Positions 1-8,775 are shown, counted from the first letter of the stretch. The stretch: DNA of 51,932 bases from Rhodoferax sp. (GCA_030685025.1 JAUXWC010000018.1:1-51932); one strand, 5' to 3'. Notes: a model not told the origin generated them from the sequence alone. A program made the numbers and translations.

Positions 1-778
1 CGGTCAAAGACAACCAACCGAAGTTGGCCGACTCGATGCGGGATTTCTTTGCCGCGTTTTTGGCGGCTCCCGACCGGACCCCGCATCAATTCGATGCGGC
101 GGTAGAGAAGGATCATGGACGACTGGAGGTGCGTCGCTGCCTCGGTGCGACCAAGCTCAAGGATCTGCGCAAGATCGTTTTTCAGGACAACAAGGGTTGC
201 CTCAACTGTCACAACTCGGACAAGACCTTCGAAAAGTTCGCTCCGGACGATGAAAAAACGCCGTGGTTAAAAAAGCGGCGGCCCGATATCGACACCCTTC
301 ACGATTGGCTACCCAACACCAAGGCCCACTGGAACGCGGTGCGCTGTGTCGAATGCCATACCCCCGAGGTGAAGGCCAACAGGCTGCTGTCGCATGAAAT
401 CCTCGACAAGGAAAAAGCAGAGAAAAAGTGCCTGTCCTGCCACTCGGCCAACAGCTCCTTGAAGACCCGGCTGTACCGCCACATGGTCAAGGACGAGCAA
501 CAGCGGCTCGGCTTCACCAGCAGCATCATCCTGTCCAACTCCTATGTGATCGGCGCCACGCGGCATCCGTTGCTCGACAGCATCGTCATCGGCATGGTGT
601 TGCTGACGCTCGGCGGCGTACTGGTCCATGGCGCCATCCGCATCGTCTGTGCCATTCGTCGTAAAGGGAAAAGGAAAACGCCAGGATCTTCAAGGCGCAG
701 AAGACCTTCCGGCTCCTGGAAGAGAAAGGCACCAAGCCCAACGTGTTTTACATCAACAAGTACAGCCCAAGGGCCTGA
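1..778 (+). CDS. Membrane-anchored multiheme cytochrome c, 5' truncated, probable frameshift near the 3' end
   Basis: The reading frame is open to the left edge (first full codon at 3), so the N-terminus is missing. Counting from the TTG at 24, three CxxCH haem-binding motifs lie at about residues 59-63 (CLNCH), 108-112 (CVECH) and 136-140 (CLSCH). One transmembrane helix follows at about 185-210 with Arg/Lys after it. This suggests a periplasmic electron-transfer protein with a C-terminal membrane anchor. After codon 665 the frame turns into a Ser/Arg/Pro-rich tail running to 812. The +2 frame instead reads a plausible cytoplasmic tail (ENARIFKAQKTF...YINKYSPRA) with a stop at 776-778. One extra G in the GGG run at 666-668 would join the two. 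The end given follows that corrected frame. This could be a real mutation or a homopolymer error. The TorD-like gene downstream suggests that the partner is a molybdoenzyme. The exact cytochrome family is not recognised. Confidence 0.7.
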
Positions 779-800
779 TGCCGGGTCGATCTACAATGAC

Positions 801-829
801 GAGGCAGGGTGAGCCCTGCCTCTTTTTTT
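801..829 (+). terminator. Rho-independent terminator between the cytochrome and the TorD-like gene
   Basis: A perfect 9-bp stem (GAGGCAGGG / CCCTGCCTC) with a 4-nt loop is followed by seven T. It lies 22 bp after the frame-corrected cytochrome stop and 13 bp before the ATG of the next gene, so it separates the two or allows limited read-through. Confidence 0.85.
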
Positions 830-842
830 GATGAGGTATGGA

Positions 843-1478
843 ATGACGGAAACCGATCTGAGTGCCAGCCTGGCACGCGAAGATGCCTGCCGCTACCTTG
901 CCGCCTGCTATTACCAACCCGAAGCCGCCTTCGCCGAAGAAAAGGTCTTTCAGTCGCTGCTGGATGCGGTCGCGCTGGTCGATGCGAATCTAATCCCTTA
1001 TGCCAGGCAACTCGGCGCGGAGTTCGTGCGCGCCAGGACCGAAGACCTGCTGCTCGACTACACCCGGCTTTTCCTGGGGCCGATGCAGATTCTGGCCAAA
1101 CCCTATGGATCGGTCTGGCTGGAAGAAAGCAAGACGCTCATGGGCGACACGACCATGGCGGTAATCGAGCTTTACCAGGAGGGCGGCTTCGAAATCGACG
1201 AGGAATTTCGCGAATTGCCCGACCACATCGCCGTCGAGCTGGAGTTTCTGTATCTGCTGATCTTTCAGGAAAACGAGGCGCGTTCAAGCGGAAACGTTGA
1301 GCGCTTGAACGCGGTTGCCGACTTGAAAGCGCGCTTCCTCGACCAGCATCTGGGCCGCCTGGTCGGGCCATTTACCGAGGCCGTCAAGGACAGCGCGGAA
1401 AGTGTGTTCTACCGCCAGCTTGCCGAACTCACCGCGTTGTTTGTTGGCAGGGAAAGGGCCGCTTCCGCGTTGCGCTGA
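843..1478 (+). CDS. TorD/DmsD-family molecular chaperone
   Basis: A 211-residue, all-helical protein of the TorD family (cytosolic chaperones that bind the Tat signal peptide of molybdoenzymes and help insert the cofactor). Visible family features are the N-terminal AREDACRYLAACYYQPE segment, DYTRLFLGP at about residue 75, and the central P-Y-x-S-V-W-L-E-E stretch followed by an ELPDHIAVELEFLYLL helix, which matches the conserved E-x-P-D-H-x-x-x-E-L-x-F core. The ATG at 843 was chosen over an upstream TTG at 828 because GAGG at 833-836 gives a well-spaced ribosome binding site and the upstream start falls in the terminator. With the multiheme cytochrome to its left it probably serves an enzyme encoded outside the window. 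The client cannot be told from this sequence. Confidence 0.85.
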   Translation: MTETDLSASLAREDACRYLAACYYQPEAAFAEEKVFQSLLDAVALVDANLIPYARQLGAEFVRARTEDLLLDYTRLFLGPMQILAKPYGSVWLEESKTLMGDTTMAVIELYQEGGFEIDEEFRELPDHIAVELEFLYLLIFQENEARSSGNVERLNAVADLKARFLDQHLGRLVGPFTEAVKDSAESVFYRQLAELTALFVGRERAASALR

Positions 1479-1525
1479 GCGTTAAACAAAAGTCGGCGCT
1501 GGCGGGACGGCGCCGCTTGGCCCGC

Positions 1526-2227
1526 TCATTCACCCAGATACGCCGCCCGCACGCGCGGGTCGGCGAGCAGATTGGCGGCCGTGTCGGCCAGCGTGATTTC
1601 GCCGCTTTCCATCACATAGCCGCGCGAACAGGTTTGCAGGGCCAGCCGGGCGTTCTGTTCGACGAGGAAGATGGTCACGCCTTCGGCGGCGACGGAACGG
1701 ATTACCTCGAACACTTTTTCGACCATCAGCGGGGCCAGGCCCATCGAGGGTTCGTCGAGCAGCAGGAGTTTGGGGCGACCCATCAGGGCGCGACCGATGG
1801 CGAGCATCTGCTGCTCGCCGCCCGAGAGGGTGCCGGCCACCTGCGCCGCACGCTCCTTGAGGCGCGGCAGCATTTCGAATATGTGTTGCAGATCGAGCTC
1901 GATCTCGACCTTGTCATTACGGTGATAGGCGCCCATCGTGAGGTTTTCGGCGACGGTCAAACGCGCGAAGATGCCGCGCCCTTCGGGCACCAGCGCCAGG
2001 CCATGGCGGATCAGGTCATGGCTGGGGAGCTTGTCCAGTCGCATGTCGCGGTAATGGAGTTCGCCGGAGCTGGGGATCATGCGGGCAATCGCCTTGAGCG
2101 TCGAGGTCTTGCCGGCGCCATTGGCGCCGATCAGGCAGACCAGTTCGCCCGTCTCAACGGCAAAGGAGATGCCGCGCACCGCGGCAATGCCGCCGTAATG
2201 CACATCGAGATTGATGGCCTGCAGCAT
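1526..2227 (-). CDS. livF: Branched-chain amino acid ABC transporter, ATP-binding protein LivF
   Basis: One of two ATPases of a LIV/HAAT-type importer, acting on the cytoplasmic face of LivHM. From the ATG at 2227 the protein has 233 residues, the usual LivF length. Walker A GANGAGKT is at about 34-41, the signature LSGGEQQ at about 134-140, Walker B LLLLDEP at about 154-160, and the switch histidine is replaced by the LivF-typical LVEQN. A GTG at 2260 would give 11 more residues and overlap livG by 8 bp, but the ATG at 2227 has GGAG at a good distance, so it is preferred. Last gene of the livK-H-M-G-F order; it converges with the TorD-like gene with only 47 bp between them. Confidence 0.93.
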   Translation of the reverse strand: MLQAINLDVHYGGIAAVRGISFAVETGELVCLIGANGAGKTSTLKAIARMIPSSGELHYRDMRLDKLPSHDLIRHGLALVPEGRGIFARLTVAENLTMGAYHRNDKVEIELDLQHIFEMLPRLKERAAQVAGTLSGGEQQMLAIGRALMGRPKLLLLDEPSMGLAPLMVEKVFEVIRSVAAEGVTIFLVEQNARLALQTCSRGYVMESGEITLADTAANLLADPRVRAAYLGE

Positions 2228-2252
2228 GGCGTAACGCTCCGGTGTTAATTTT

Positions 2253-3023
2253 TCAGTCACCGCCGACTCCGAGATAGGCCTCGATCACCTTGGGATTTTT
2301 TTGCACAACCGCGGGTACATCCTCGGCAATTTTTTCGCCGTAATCGAGCACGGCGACGCGGTCGCACAGGCCCATCACCAGCTTCACATCGTGCTCGATC
2401 AGCAGCACCGTCAGCCCGTCGTTGCGCAGGCCTTCGATCAACCCGCGCAGGGCGGCGGTTTCGGTGGCGTTCATGCCGGCGGCTGGCTCGTCGAGCGCCA
2501 GCAATTGCGGATCGGTGGCCAGGGCGCGGGCGATTTCAAGCCGCCGCTGGTCGCCATAGGACAGGTTGCGCGCTAGGTCGTTGGCGCGGTGGGGAATGCC
2601 GACGTAGTGCAGCAACTCCTCGGCGCGACGGCGGATCGCGGCTTCTTCCGCGCGCTGCGCGGGCGTGCGCAAGATGGCGCCGAACACACCGGCGTGGGTG
2701 CGCACATGGCGGCCGACCATGACGTTCTCGATCGCCGTCATGTTGCCGAACAGGCGGATGTTCTGGAAGGTGCGGGCGATGCCGGCCTGGGCGACGAGGT
2801 AGGGCGTGCCGAGTTCGAGCGGGACGCCGCCAAACAACACTTCGCCGCCATCCCGTGGGTAAAGCCCGGTCATCACATTGAAAAAAGTGGTCTTGCCGGC
2901 GCCGTTCGGGCCGATCAGGCCGTAAATCTCCTGGGCGCGGATGGTCAGCGAAACATCCTTCAGGGCCTGCACGCCGCCAAAACGCTTGCCGATGTTGCGC
3001 GCTTCCAGCAACACCTCACTCAT
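2253..3023 (-). CDS. livG: Branched-chain amino acid ABC transporter, ATP-binding protein LivG
   Basis: The second ATPase of the importer, 256 residues, the usual LivG size. Walker A GPNGAGKT at 38-45, a LivG-type GIARTFQNIRLF segment at about 81-92 (Q-loop region), the variant signature LSYGDQ at 154-159, Walker B LLALDEPAAGMN, and the H-loop LLIEHD. The start overlaps the livM stop as ATGA, indicating translational coupling. Family knowledge: LivF and LivG form a heterodimer that powers uptake of Leu/Ile/Val or related amides; the substrate is not fixed by sequence alone. Confidence 0.94.
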   Translation of the reverse strand: MSEVLLEARNIGKRFGGVQALKDVSLTIRAQEIYGLIGPNGAGKTTFFNVMTGLYPRDGGEVLFGGVPLELGTPYLVAQAGIARTFQNIRLFGNMTAIENVMVGRHVRTHAGVFGAILRTPAQRAEEAAIRRRAEELLHYVGIPHRANDLARNLSYGDQRRLEIARALATDPQLLALDEPAAGMNATETAALRGLIEGLRNDGLTVLLIEHDVKLVMGLCDRVAVLDYGEKIAEDVPAVVQKNPKVIEAYLGVGGD

Positions 3024-4069
3024 GAACGGTTCTCGCCCATTTCAAGTTTATGGCGCGATTCTGGCCACAGGCCGGCCGGCCGGAAGCGCATCGTCAGCAC
3101 CAGCGCGCCACCGAAGATCAGCATGCGCAGCACCTCGGGATCGATCAACAGTTTGCCAAACAGCATTTGTTGCACGGGTTCGACGGTGTAGCGCAGGAAC
3201 TCCGGCACGAAAGAGAGCAGCGCAGCGCCGGCGATTACCCCCCAGACATTGCCCATGCCGCCCAGCACCACCATCGCCAGCACCAGAATCGACTCGTGCA
3301 GGACGAAGCTCTCGGGGCTGACAAAACCCTGCATGGCGGCGAACATGCCACCGGCAATGCCGCCGAAGGAGGCGCCCATGGCGAAGGCCAGCAGTTTCAT
3401 GTTGCGGGTGTTGATGCCGGCCGCTTTGGCGGCAAGTTCATCCTCGCGGATGGCGACCCAGGCACGCCCTACGCGCGATTTCTGCAGGCGCAGATTGACG
3501 ACGATGACAAAGACCAGGAGGATCAGCAGCACGTAGTAATACTTGGCCGGGCCGGTGAAGGCGATGCCAAACAGCGTGTGGGTATTGGTGAAATCCATGC
3601 CGGCCACGCTCAGGCCGTCGATGCGCGTGATGCCCTTGGGCCCGTTGGTGATGTTGAAGGGCTGCGACAGGTTGTTCATGAAAATCCGCACGATCTCGCC
3701 AAAGCCCAGCGTGACGATGGCGAGATAGTCGCCGCGCAGCCGCAAGGTGGGCGCGCCAAGAATGGCGCCCGCCATGCCGGCAAACAGGGCGCCGAGCGGC
3801 AGAATGATCCAGAACGGCAGGTGCAGACCGAAATGCGGCGAGGCGAGCAGCGCATAGACATAGGCGCCGACCGCGAAAAACGCGATGTAGCCCAGGTCAA
3901 GCAGTCCGGCCATGCCGACGACGATGTTCAGCCCCAGCGCGAGAAAGATGAAGAGAATGGCCAGATTGGTAATGCGCACCCAGGCCGTGCCGACGGTCGT
4001 CAGCACCAGCGGCAAGGCCAGGAGCGCCAGCACGACGAGCGCCAGACCGAACCATTTTTTGGTGCTCAT
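3020..4069 (-). CDS. livM: Branched-chain amino acid ABC transporter, permease LivM
   Basis: Inner-membrane permease, 349 residues, with many hydrophobic helices. The conserved LivM features are ALGLNIVVGMAGLLDLGYIAFFAVGAY near residues 44-70 and the cytoplasmic coupling segment SRVGRAWVAIREDELAAKAAGIN near 200, which contacts the ATPases. LVLAMVVLGGMGNVWGVIAGA follows near 264. The start overlaps the livH stop (ATGA) and the stop overlaps the livG start, so the three are tightly coupled. It pairs with LivH to form the channel. Confidence 0.94.
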   Translation of the reverse strand: MSTKKWFGLALVVLALLALPLVLTTVGTAWVRITNLAILFIFLALGLNIVVGMAGLLDLGYIAFFAVGAYVYALLASPHFGLHLPFWIILPLGALFAGMAGAILGAPTLRLRGDYLAIVTLGFGEIVRIFMNNLSQPFNITNGPKGITRIDGLSVAGMDFTNTHTLFGIAFTGPAKYYYVLLILLVFVIVVNLRLQKSRVGRAWVAIREDELAAKAAGINTRNMKLLAFAMGASFGGIAGGMFAAMQGFVSPESFVLHESILVLAMVVLGGMGNVWGVIAGAALLSFVPEFLRYTVEPVQQMLFGKLLIDPEVLRMLIFGGALVLTMRFRPAGLWPESRHKLEMGENRS

Positions 4070-5073
4070 GCTCTTTCAGACACTCTCTCGCCAAGCAATC
4101 CGGAAGGCCGGAAGACCAGCACCAGGATCAGCACCATGAAGGCGAACACGTCCTGGTAGTTACTGCCGAAGAGCACCACATGGCCGCCGTTGGCGCAACG
4201 TTCGACGAGCATGCCGTCTACCACCGGCCAGCGGCACAGGTCGGTGAACTCGCCGATATAGCCGGCGCCGAGCGCCTCGACCAGTCCCAGCAGAATGCCG
4301 CCCAGCATGGCGCCGGCGAGGTTGCCGATGCCGCCCAGCACGGCGGCGGAGAACGCCTTCAGGCCGAGCATGAAGCCCATCGTGTAATGGGTAATGCCGT
4401 AATAGGTGCCATACATCACGCCGGCCACGGCAGCTAGGCCGGCGCCGATGACGAAGGTGGCGGCGATGATGCGGTTGGCGTCGACGCCCATCAGCGCGGC
4501 GACCCGCACATCTTCGGCGGTGGCGCGGATGGCGATGCCGAATCGCGTCCGGTAAACGAACCAGGTCAGCGCGGCCATGATCGCCACCGACATCAGGATG
4601 ATGGCGATCTGCACGGAGGTGATGGCCGCGCCGCCGATGGCGAAACTCTGGTTTTCCATGATCTGCGGGAAGGCTTTCGGATCGCGGCCCCAGATCAGTA
4701 GCGCTACCTGTTGCAGGACGATCGACATGCCGATGGCGGTGATCAGCGGCGCCAGACGCGGGGCGTGGCGCAGCGGCCGGTAGGCGACACGCTCAAGGAG
4801 ATAACCAATGGCCATGCAGATGGGAATGGCGGCGAGGATGCCGGCCAGCACCAGCACAATCGGCGGCAAGGGCAGGCCCATGCCGGCCAGCGTGGTAATG
4901 ACGGTGAGCGCGACCATGCCGCCGATCATCACGACTTCGCCGTGGGCGAAGTTGATGAGCTGGATGATGCCGTACACCATCGTGTAGCCCAGCGCGACGA
5001 GCGCATATACGCTGCCGGCGGTCAGGCCGTTGACGATTTGTTGGAGGAAAATATCCACGGGGGCGGATGACAC
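4066..5073 (-). CDS. livH: Branched-chain amino acid ABC transporter, permease LivH
   Basis: Inner-membrane permease, 335 residues as drawn from the GTG at 5073. Family hallmarks are QQIVNGLTAGSVYALVALGYTMVYGIIQLINFAHGE at the N-terminus and RTRFGIAIRATAEDVRVAALMGVDANR as the coupling loop. A second GTG at 5058 (MDIFLQQ...) is equally plausible, because many betaproteobacterial LivH proteins begin there and neither start has a strong ribosome binding site. Separated from livK by a 69-bp gap holding a perfect hairpin, while livH-M-G overlap; this suggests that the binding protein is made in excess of the permease. Confidence 0.93.
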   Translation of the reverse strand: MSSAPVDIFLQQIVNGLTAGSVYALVALGYTMVYGIIQLINFAHGEVVMIGGMVALTVITTLAGMGLPLPPIVLVLAGILAAIPICMAIGYLLERVAYRPLRHAPRLAPLITAIGMSIVLQQVALLIWGRDPKAFPQIMENQSFAIGGAAITSVQIAIILMSVAIMAALTWFVYRTRFGIAIRATAEDVRVAALMGVDANRIIAATFVIGAGLAAVAGVMYGTYYGITHYTMGFMLGLKAFSAAVLGGIGNLAGAMLGGILLGLVEALGAGYIGEFTDLCRWPVVDGMLVERCANGGHVVLFGSNYQDVFAFMVLILVLVFRPSGLLGERVSERA

Positions 5074-5085
5074 TCAAGATGTAAC

Positions 5086-5119
5086 AACGCCGTCTTGCGG
5101 TTTTCCGCAAGACGGCGTT
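5086..5119 (-). terminator. Perfect 15-bp hairpin between livK and livH (partial terminator or mRNA stabiliser)
   Basis: The arms AACGCCGTCTTGCGG and CCGCAAGACGGCGTT are exact inverse complements around a TTTT loop. In the direction of transcription no proper T-run follows, so it is probably not a full terminator. Its position just after the livK stop fits an attenuator or 3'-end protector that raises binding-protein mRNA over the permease mRNA. This role is inference. Confidence 0.7.
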
Positions 5120-5142
5120 TTACTTGAGCGACGCAGGCGAGC

Positions 5143-6426
5143 TTACTTCTGCGCGGGAACGGCGGGGGCAGCCGGAGTAGCTGCGGGCGCCGGAGCAGCC
5201 GCAGATGCCGGGGCATTCATGGCGGCATACTCATCGAGGGACAGCGACTTGCCGCCCTTGATGATGGCGAGCGGCGTGACCTTGCCGGCCTGCATGGAGA
5301 AGATCGTCATCTCGGCGTCCTTGCGGTCGCCCTTGTCGTCGAACTGGATGTTGCCGGAAGCGCCGTTGTAGTCGCTGGCGACGAGCGCCGGCAGGTACTT
5401 GGCCGGGTCGATCGAATCGGCCTTCTGCATCGCGGCGATCAGCAGATTGGCGGCGTCATAGGTGAAGGGCGAGTAGAGGATCGGCTCGCTGATGAACTTG
5501 GCCTTGTAGCCGTCGAGGAACTTCTTGCCCGCCGCCTGGACGGGAATGCCGGCCTGCGAGCAGACCATGCCATCGGCGGCTGCGCCGGCGAGTTCGGCCA
5601 TCTTGTCGGTACAGGCGCCATCGCCAAAGGCAAACACCGAGCCGAGCTTCAGTTCGCGCGCCTGCTTCAGCAGCGGGCCGCCGGTGGCGTCCATGCCGCC
5701 GTAGAAGACGACATCGGGCTTCTTGCCCTTGACCTTGGTCAGGATGGCCTTCCAGTCAACCGTCTTGTCGGTGCCCTTTTCGCGCGGCAATACCTTGACG
5801 CCAGCGGCCTTGAGGGCCTTTTCGACCTCGTTGGCGAGTCCCTCGCCGTAGGCGGTGGCGTCGTCGATGACGGCGGCGGTTTTCGGCTTGGCGGTGGCAA
5901 TCAGGTAATTGGCGACGGCCGGGCCTTGCTGGTCGTCGCGGCCGACAGTGCGGAAGACGCCCTTGAAGCCCTGCTCGGTCAGCGCCGGATTGGTGGCGGA
6001 ACCGGAAATCATCGGCAGGCCAGCCTGGTTGTAGATGGCCGAGGCGGGGATCGTCGTGCCGGAATTCAGGTGACCGACCACGCCGACCACCTTGGCATCA
6101 ACCAGCTTTTGCGCAACGGTGTTGCCAATTTTCGGGTCGGCTTGGTCATCTTCCGCAACCAGCTCGAACTTGACTGCGGCGCCGCCGATCTTGATGCCTG
6201 CGGCATTGGCTTCCTCGATCGCCAGGCGCGCGCCGTTTTCGTTGTCCTTGCCGAGGTGAGCAATGCCGCCGGTCAGCGGGCCGACGTGGCCGATCTTGAC
6301 GGTGATGGCGGCGGGGGCGGCCGGGGCGGCGGCCTGGGGCTTGGGCGCTTCTTCTTTTTTGCCACAGCCCATCATCAGGACGGCGGCGGCGACAGACAGG
6401 GACAACACTTTGACAGGAACGTTCAT
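5143..6426 (-). CDS. livK: Branched-chain amino acid ABC transporter, substrate-binding lipoprotein LivK
   Basis: A 427-residue periplasmic-binding-protein family protein of the amide/branched-chain type. A lipoprotein signal peptide ends in LMMGC at Cys21, so the protein should be lipid-anchored rather than freely periplasmic. An Ala/Pro-rich linker follows, then the binding fold from IKIGHVGPLTGG-like residues (TVKIGHVGPLTGGIAHLGKDNENGARLAIEEAN) with GVVGHLNSGTTIPASAIY and FRTVGRDDQQGPA segments typical of LivJ/LivK. The last 35 residues are again Ala/Pro-rich, an unusual tail. A good ribosome binding site (GGAGAAATAC) precedes the ATG. It lies 30 bp after a small cytochrome c gene on the same strand. 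Confidence 0.92.
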   Translation of the reverse strand: MNVPVKVLSLSVAAAVLMMGCGKKEEAPKPQAAAPAAPAAITVKIGHVGPLTGGIAHLGKDNENGARLAIEEANAAGIKIGGAAVKFELVAEDDQADPKIGNTVAQKLVDAKVVGVVGHLNSGTTIPASAIYNQAGLPMISGSATNPALTEQGFKGVFRTVGRDDQQGPAVANYLIATAKPKTAAVIDDATAYGEGLANEVEKALKAAGVKVLPREKGTDKTVDWKAILTKVKGKKPDVVFYGGMDATGGPLLKQARELKLGSVFAFGDGACTDKMAELAGAAADGMVCSQAGIPVQAAGKKFLDGYKAKFISEPILYSPFTYDAANLLIAAMQKADSIDPAKYLPALVASDYNGASGNIQFDDKGDRKDAEMTIFSMQAGKVTPLAIIKGGKSLSLDEYAAMNAPASAAAPAPAATPAAPAVPAQK

Positions 6427-6456
6427 GTATTTCTCCAGTGGGTGAGTAGTAGGGGA

Positions 6457-6780
6457 CTATTTGGCGCCAGCCAGAATCCACTTGATCAGGATTTCCATGT
6501 CGGCATCCTTGACATTGGGGTTCGGTGGCATGGGCACGGCACCCCATACGCCCGGCACACCCGGCTTGCTACCCGCCTTCACTTTGGCAGCCAGCATCTT
6601 GACGGCATTGGCGTCACCCTTGTATTTGGCGGCCACTTCGGCATAAGCGGGGCCGACCAGCTTTTTGTCGACCAGGTGGCAGGCCATGCAGTTGCTCTTC
6701 TTGGCCAGGTCCAGGTTGGCCAGTGCGGGGGCGGAAGCCAGCACGCCGGCGGCGATGAATGCGCTAATAATCAGTTTCAT
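6457..6780 (-). CDS. Small class I cytochrome c (c-551/c8-like)
   Basis: A 107-residue precursor: signal peptide with likely cleavage after ALA (residues 19-21), a single haem motif CMACH at about 31-35 and a downstream axial methionine in VPMPPNP at about 82-88. The ending MEILIKWILAGAK is the classic C-terminal helix of the cytochrome c-551 family. It acts as a soluble periplasmic electron carrier between complex III-type donors and terminal reductases or oxidases. GAGAGGA upstream is a strong ribosome binding site. It stands between the DUF255 gene and livK on the same strand; why it sits there is not clear. Confidence 0.92.
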   Translation of the reverse strand: MKLIISAFIAAGVLASAPALANLDLAKKSNCMACHLVDKKLVGPAYAEVAAKYKGDANAVKMLAAKVKAGSKPGVPGVWGAVPMPPNPNVKDADMEILIKWILAGAK

Positions 6781-6829
6781 GGTAGTCCTCTCAAGGGTTA
6801 TGGTTTTTCAAAAAATTTGACGGGTAAGT

Positions 6830-8722
6830 CTAGCGGAAATCACCTGGCTTGCAAACGGCTGCTTCAAGTTCAGCGAAATTCGCCAACGGTGCAAGACAGG
6901 TAACGCCCTGGCAGACCCAGGCGTTGACCTGCGGTGTTTCCGGCTTGGCGAGCGCTTCGTCCAGCGCCCGCAGCAGGGTTGCACAACCGCCTGCCTGACC
7001 CTTGAGTTGCGGCCAAAACACATCGAGCGTGCGCCGCGCCGCAGCGAGATAGCGTGGCTCGCCGAGCAGATGGCCGAGGCGCTGCAAGGCCAGGGCGGCG
7101 ACGCCATTGCCGGAAGGCGTGGCGTTATCGTGGCAGGTCTTGGGTCGGTGGATCAGGGTTTCGTGATCATGCGCGGTGAAGAAGAAGCCACCCGCTTCAC
7201 GATCCTCGAAATGTTCCAGCAGGGCGTCGGCAAGTTCGCGGGCAAAGTCGAGGTCGGCGACATGGAACTCGGCCTGCAGCAATTCCAGCAGCGCGGCAAT
7301 GAGGTAGGCGTAGTCGTCGAGATAGGCGGGCAGATGGGCCTGCCCCTGACGCGAGGTCGCCAGCAGGCGGCCATTTTGCCAATGCGTCTGCCGCAGATAC
7401 GCGAGCGCGCCACGCGCCGTAACCAGCCAGTCCGGTCGCTCGAAGAGGCGCGCCGCGTGCGCCAGCCCTTCGATCATCAAGGCGTTCCAGGCGGTCAGCG
7501 CCTTGTCGTCGAGGCCGGGACGAATGCGCTGTTCGCGCGCGGCAAACAGCTTCGCGCGCGCTGATTCGAGCAGGGCGGCTTGGTCCTCCGCCAGCGCCGA
7601 GGCAACTTTAAGATGCCAGTGCTGCCCTTCGAAATTCGGCGGGCCATTCAATCCCCAGTGCCGTCCCGCCAGCGCCGACTCTTGCGGCGTCAAAAGATGT
7701 TCGACCTCGGCGCGATCCCAGACGTAAAACTTGCCCTCTTCGCCTTCGGAGTCGGCATCGATGGATGAATAAAATGCGCCAGTGGGCGCCGTCATCTCGC
7801 GGATTGTCCAGGCGGCGGTGGCCTCCGCCACGCGCCGAAACTCAGGCGCGCCGGTGGCTGCCCAGGCGTCGGCGTAGAGGCCGAGCAGCGGGCCATTGTC
7901 ATACAGCATCTTTTCGAAATGCGGAATTTCCCATTGTTCATCGACGCTGTAGCGGCAGAAGCCGCCGCCGAGCTGGTCGTAAATGCCGCCTACCGCCATG
8001 CGGCGCAGGGTGAATAGCGCGGCTTCATGGGCCGCCGGGTCGTTCGGCCGACTCAGCAGAAAGGCCAGGTCGGTCGGGTGCGGAAATTTCGGCGCGCCGC
8101 CGAAGCCGCCCCAGTCAGGGTCGAAGTTATGCAGCAGCATGGCGCAGAAAGCCGCGCCGGGGCTGGCATCCAGCCGGGCCGGGCCGGTCGCCACGGCGGT
8201 TTGCTCCGCCAGTGCGCGACATAGTTCGCTGTTCTGTGCCGCGACATCGTCGCGACGCGTGCGCCAAATATCGGCGACCTGCCGGCACAGTCCGACAAAG
8301 CCGGGCAGGCCGTAACGCGCCTCTTTCGGGAAATAGGTGCCGCCGAAGAACGGCGTGCCGTCGGGCGCGAGAAACATCGTCAGCGGCCAGCCGCCGTGGC
8401 GACCGGTCAGCATCTGGTGGGCGCTCTGGTAAATCTGGTCGAGGTCGGGCCGTTCCTCGCGGTCGACCTTGATATTGACGAACAGCGCGTTCATCACGGC
8501 AGCCACGTCGGCGTCCTCGAATGATTCGTGGGCCATGACATGGCACCAGTGGCAGGCCGAGTAGCCGATGGACAGCAGAATCGGCTGGTCCGCGCGCCGC
8601 GCCTGGGTGAGCGCTTCCTCACCCCAGGGCAGCCAGGCGACGGGGTTGGCGGCGTGCTGCAGCAGGTATGGGGAGGTCTCGGCAGCCAGCCGGTTGGCGG
8701 GGTTCTGCGGGCTTCTGTTCAT
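6830..8722 (-). CDS. Thioredoxin-domain protein of the DUF255 family (YyaL/SPATA20-like)
   Basis: A 630-residue protein with an N-terminal thioredoxin-like domain (about residues 1-170) holding the family hallmark [20 protein letters not shown], and a C-terminal alpha/alpha-barrel glycosidase-like domain. [15 protein letters not shown]-type and [14 protein letters not shown]-type segments (here [14 protein letters not shown] and [10 protein letters not shown]) fix the family. The biochemical role of bacterial members is poorly known. The gene has a good ribosome binding site (GGAGA) and a near-perfect IscR type 1 site 28 bp upstream of the ATG, which would tie it to iron-sulfur or redox status. 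Confidence 0.9.
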   Translation of the reverse strand: MNRSPQNPANRLAAETSPYLLQHAANPVAWLPWGEEALTQARRADQPILLSIGYSACHWCHVMAHESFEDADVAAVMNALFVNIKVDREERPDLDQIYQSAHQMLTGRHGGWPLTMFLAPDGTPFFGGTYFPKEARYGLPGFVGLCRQVADIWRTRRDDVAAQNSELCRALAEQTAVATGPARLDASPGAAFCAMLLHNFDPDWGGFGGAPKFPHPTDLAFLLSRPNDPAAHEAALFTLRRMAVGGIYDQLGGGFCRYSVDEQWEIPHFEKMLYDNGPLLGLYADAWAATGAPEFRRVAEATAAWTIREMTAPTGAFYSSIDADSEGEEGKFYVWDRAEVEHLLTPQESALAGRHWGLNGPPNFEGQHWHLKVASALAEDQAALLESARAKLFAAREQRIRPGLDDKALTAWNALMIEGLAHAARLFERPDWLVTARGALAYLRQTHWQNGRLLATSRQGQAHLPAYLDDYAYLIAALLELLQAEFHVADLDFARELADALLEHFEDREAGGFFFTAHDHETLIHRPKTCHDNATPSGNGVAALALQRLGHLLGEPRYLAAARRTLDVFWPQLKGQAGGCATLLRALDEALAKPETPQVNAWVCQGVTCLAPLANFAELEAAVCKPGDFR

Positions 8723-8750
8723 GTCTGGTCTCCGAAGCGGAAACCCGACT

Positions 8751-8775
8751 ATACTCGATTAAATCAGTCAACTAT
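8751..8775 (-). promoter_or_regulatory. Near-perfect IscR type 1 binding site upstream of the DUF255 gene
   Basis: The 25-bp palindromic sequence runs ATACTCGATT, then AAATC, then AGTCAACTAT on the plus strand. It fits the published E. coli type 1 IscR consensus (ATASYYGACT, RWWWY, AGTCRRSTAT), as I recall it, at 24 of 25 positions; the mismatch is T for C at position 9. On the minus strand it contains TTGACT and TATAGT elements and ends 28 bp before the ATG, so a bound [2Fe-2S]-IscR would overlap the promoter. No iscR gene is in the window. Confidence 0.7.

Noticed and set aside
1479-1525. Terminator between the TorD-like gene and livF
   Set aside because: A CGGCGC/GCGCCG pairing exists but is short, has a 10-base loop and lacks a T-run on either strand.
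1517-2248. Long open frame on the plus strand opposite livF, and similar long frames opposite livM, odhA, lpdA, ilvD and ispG
   Set aside because: These are antisense shadows of high-GC genes; their translations are rich in His, Gln, Gly, Ala and Arg and show no family motifs, whereas the opposite strand holds complete known proteins.
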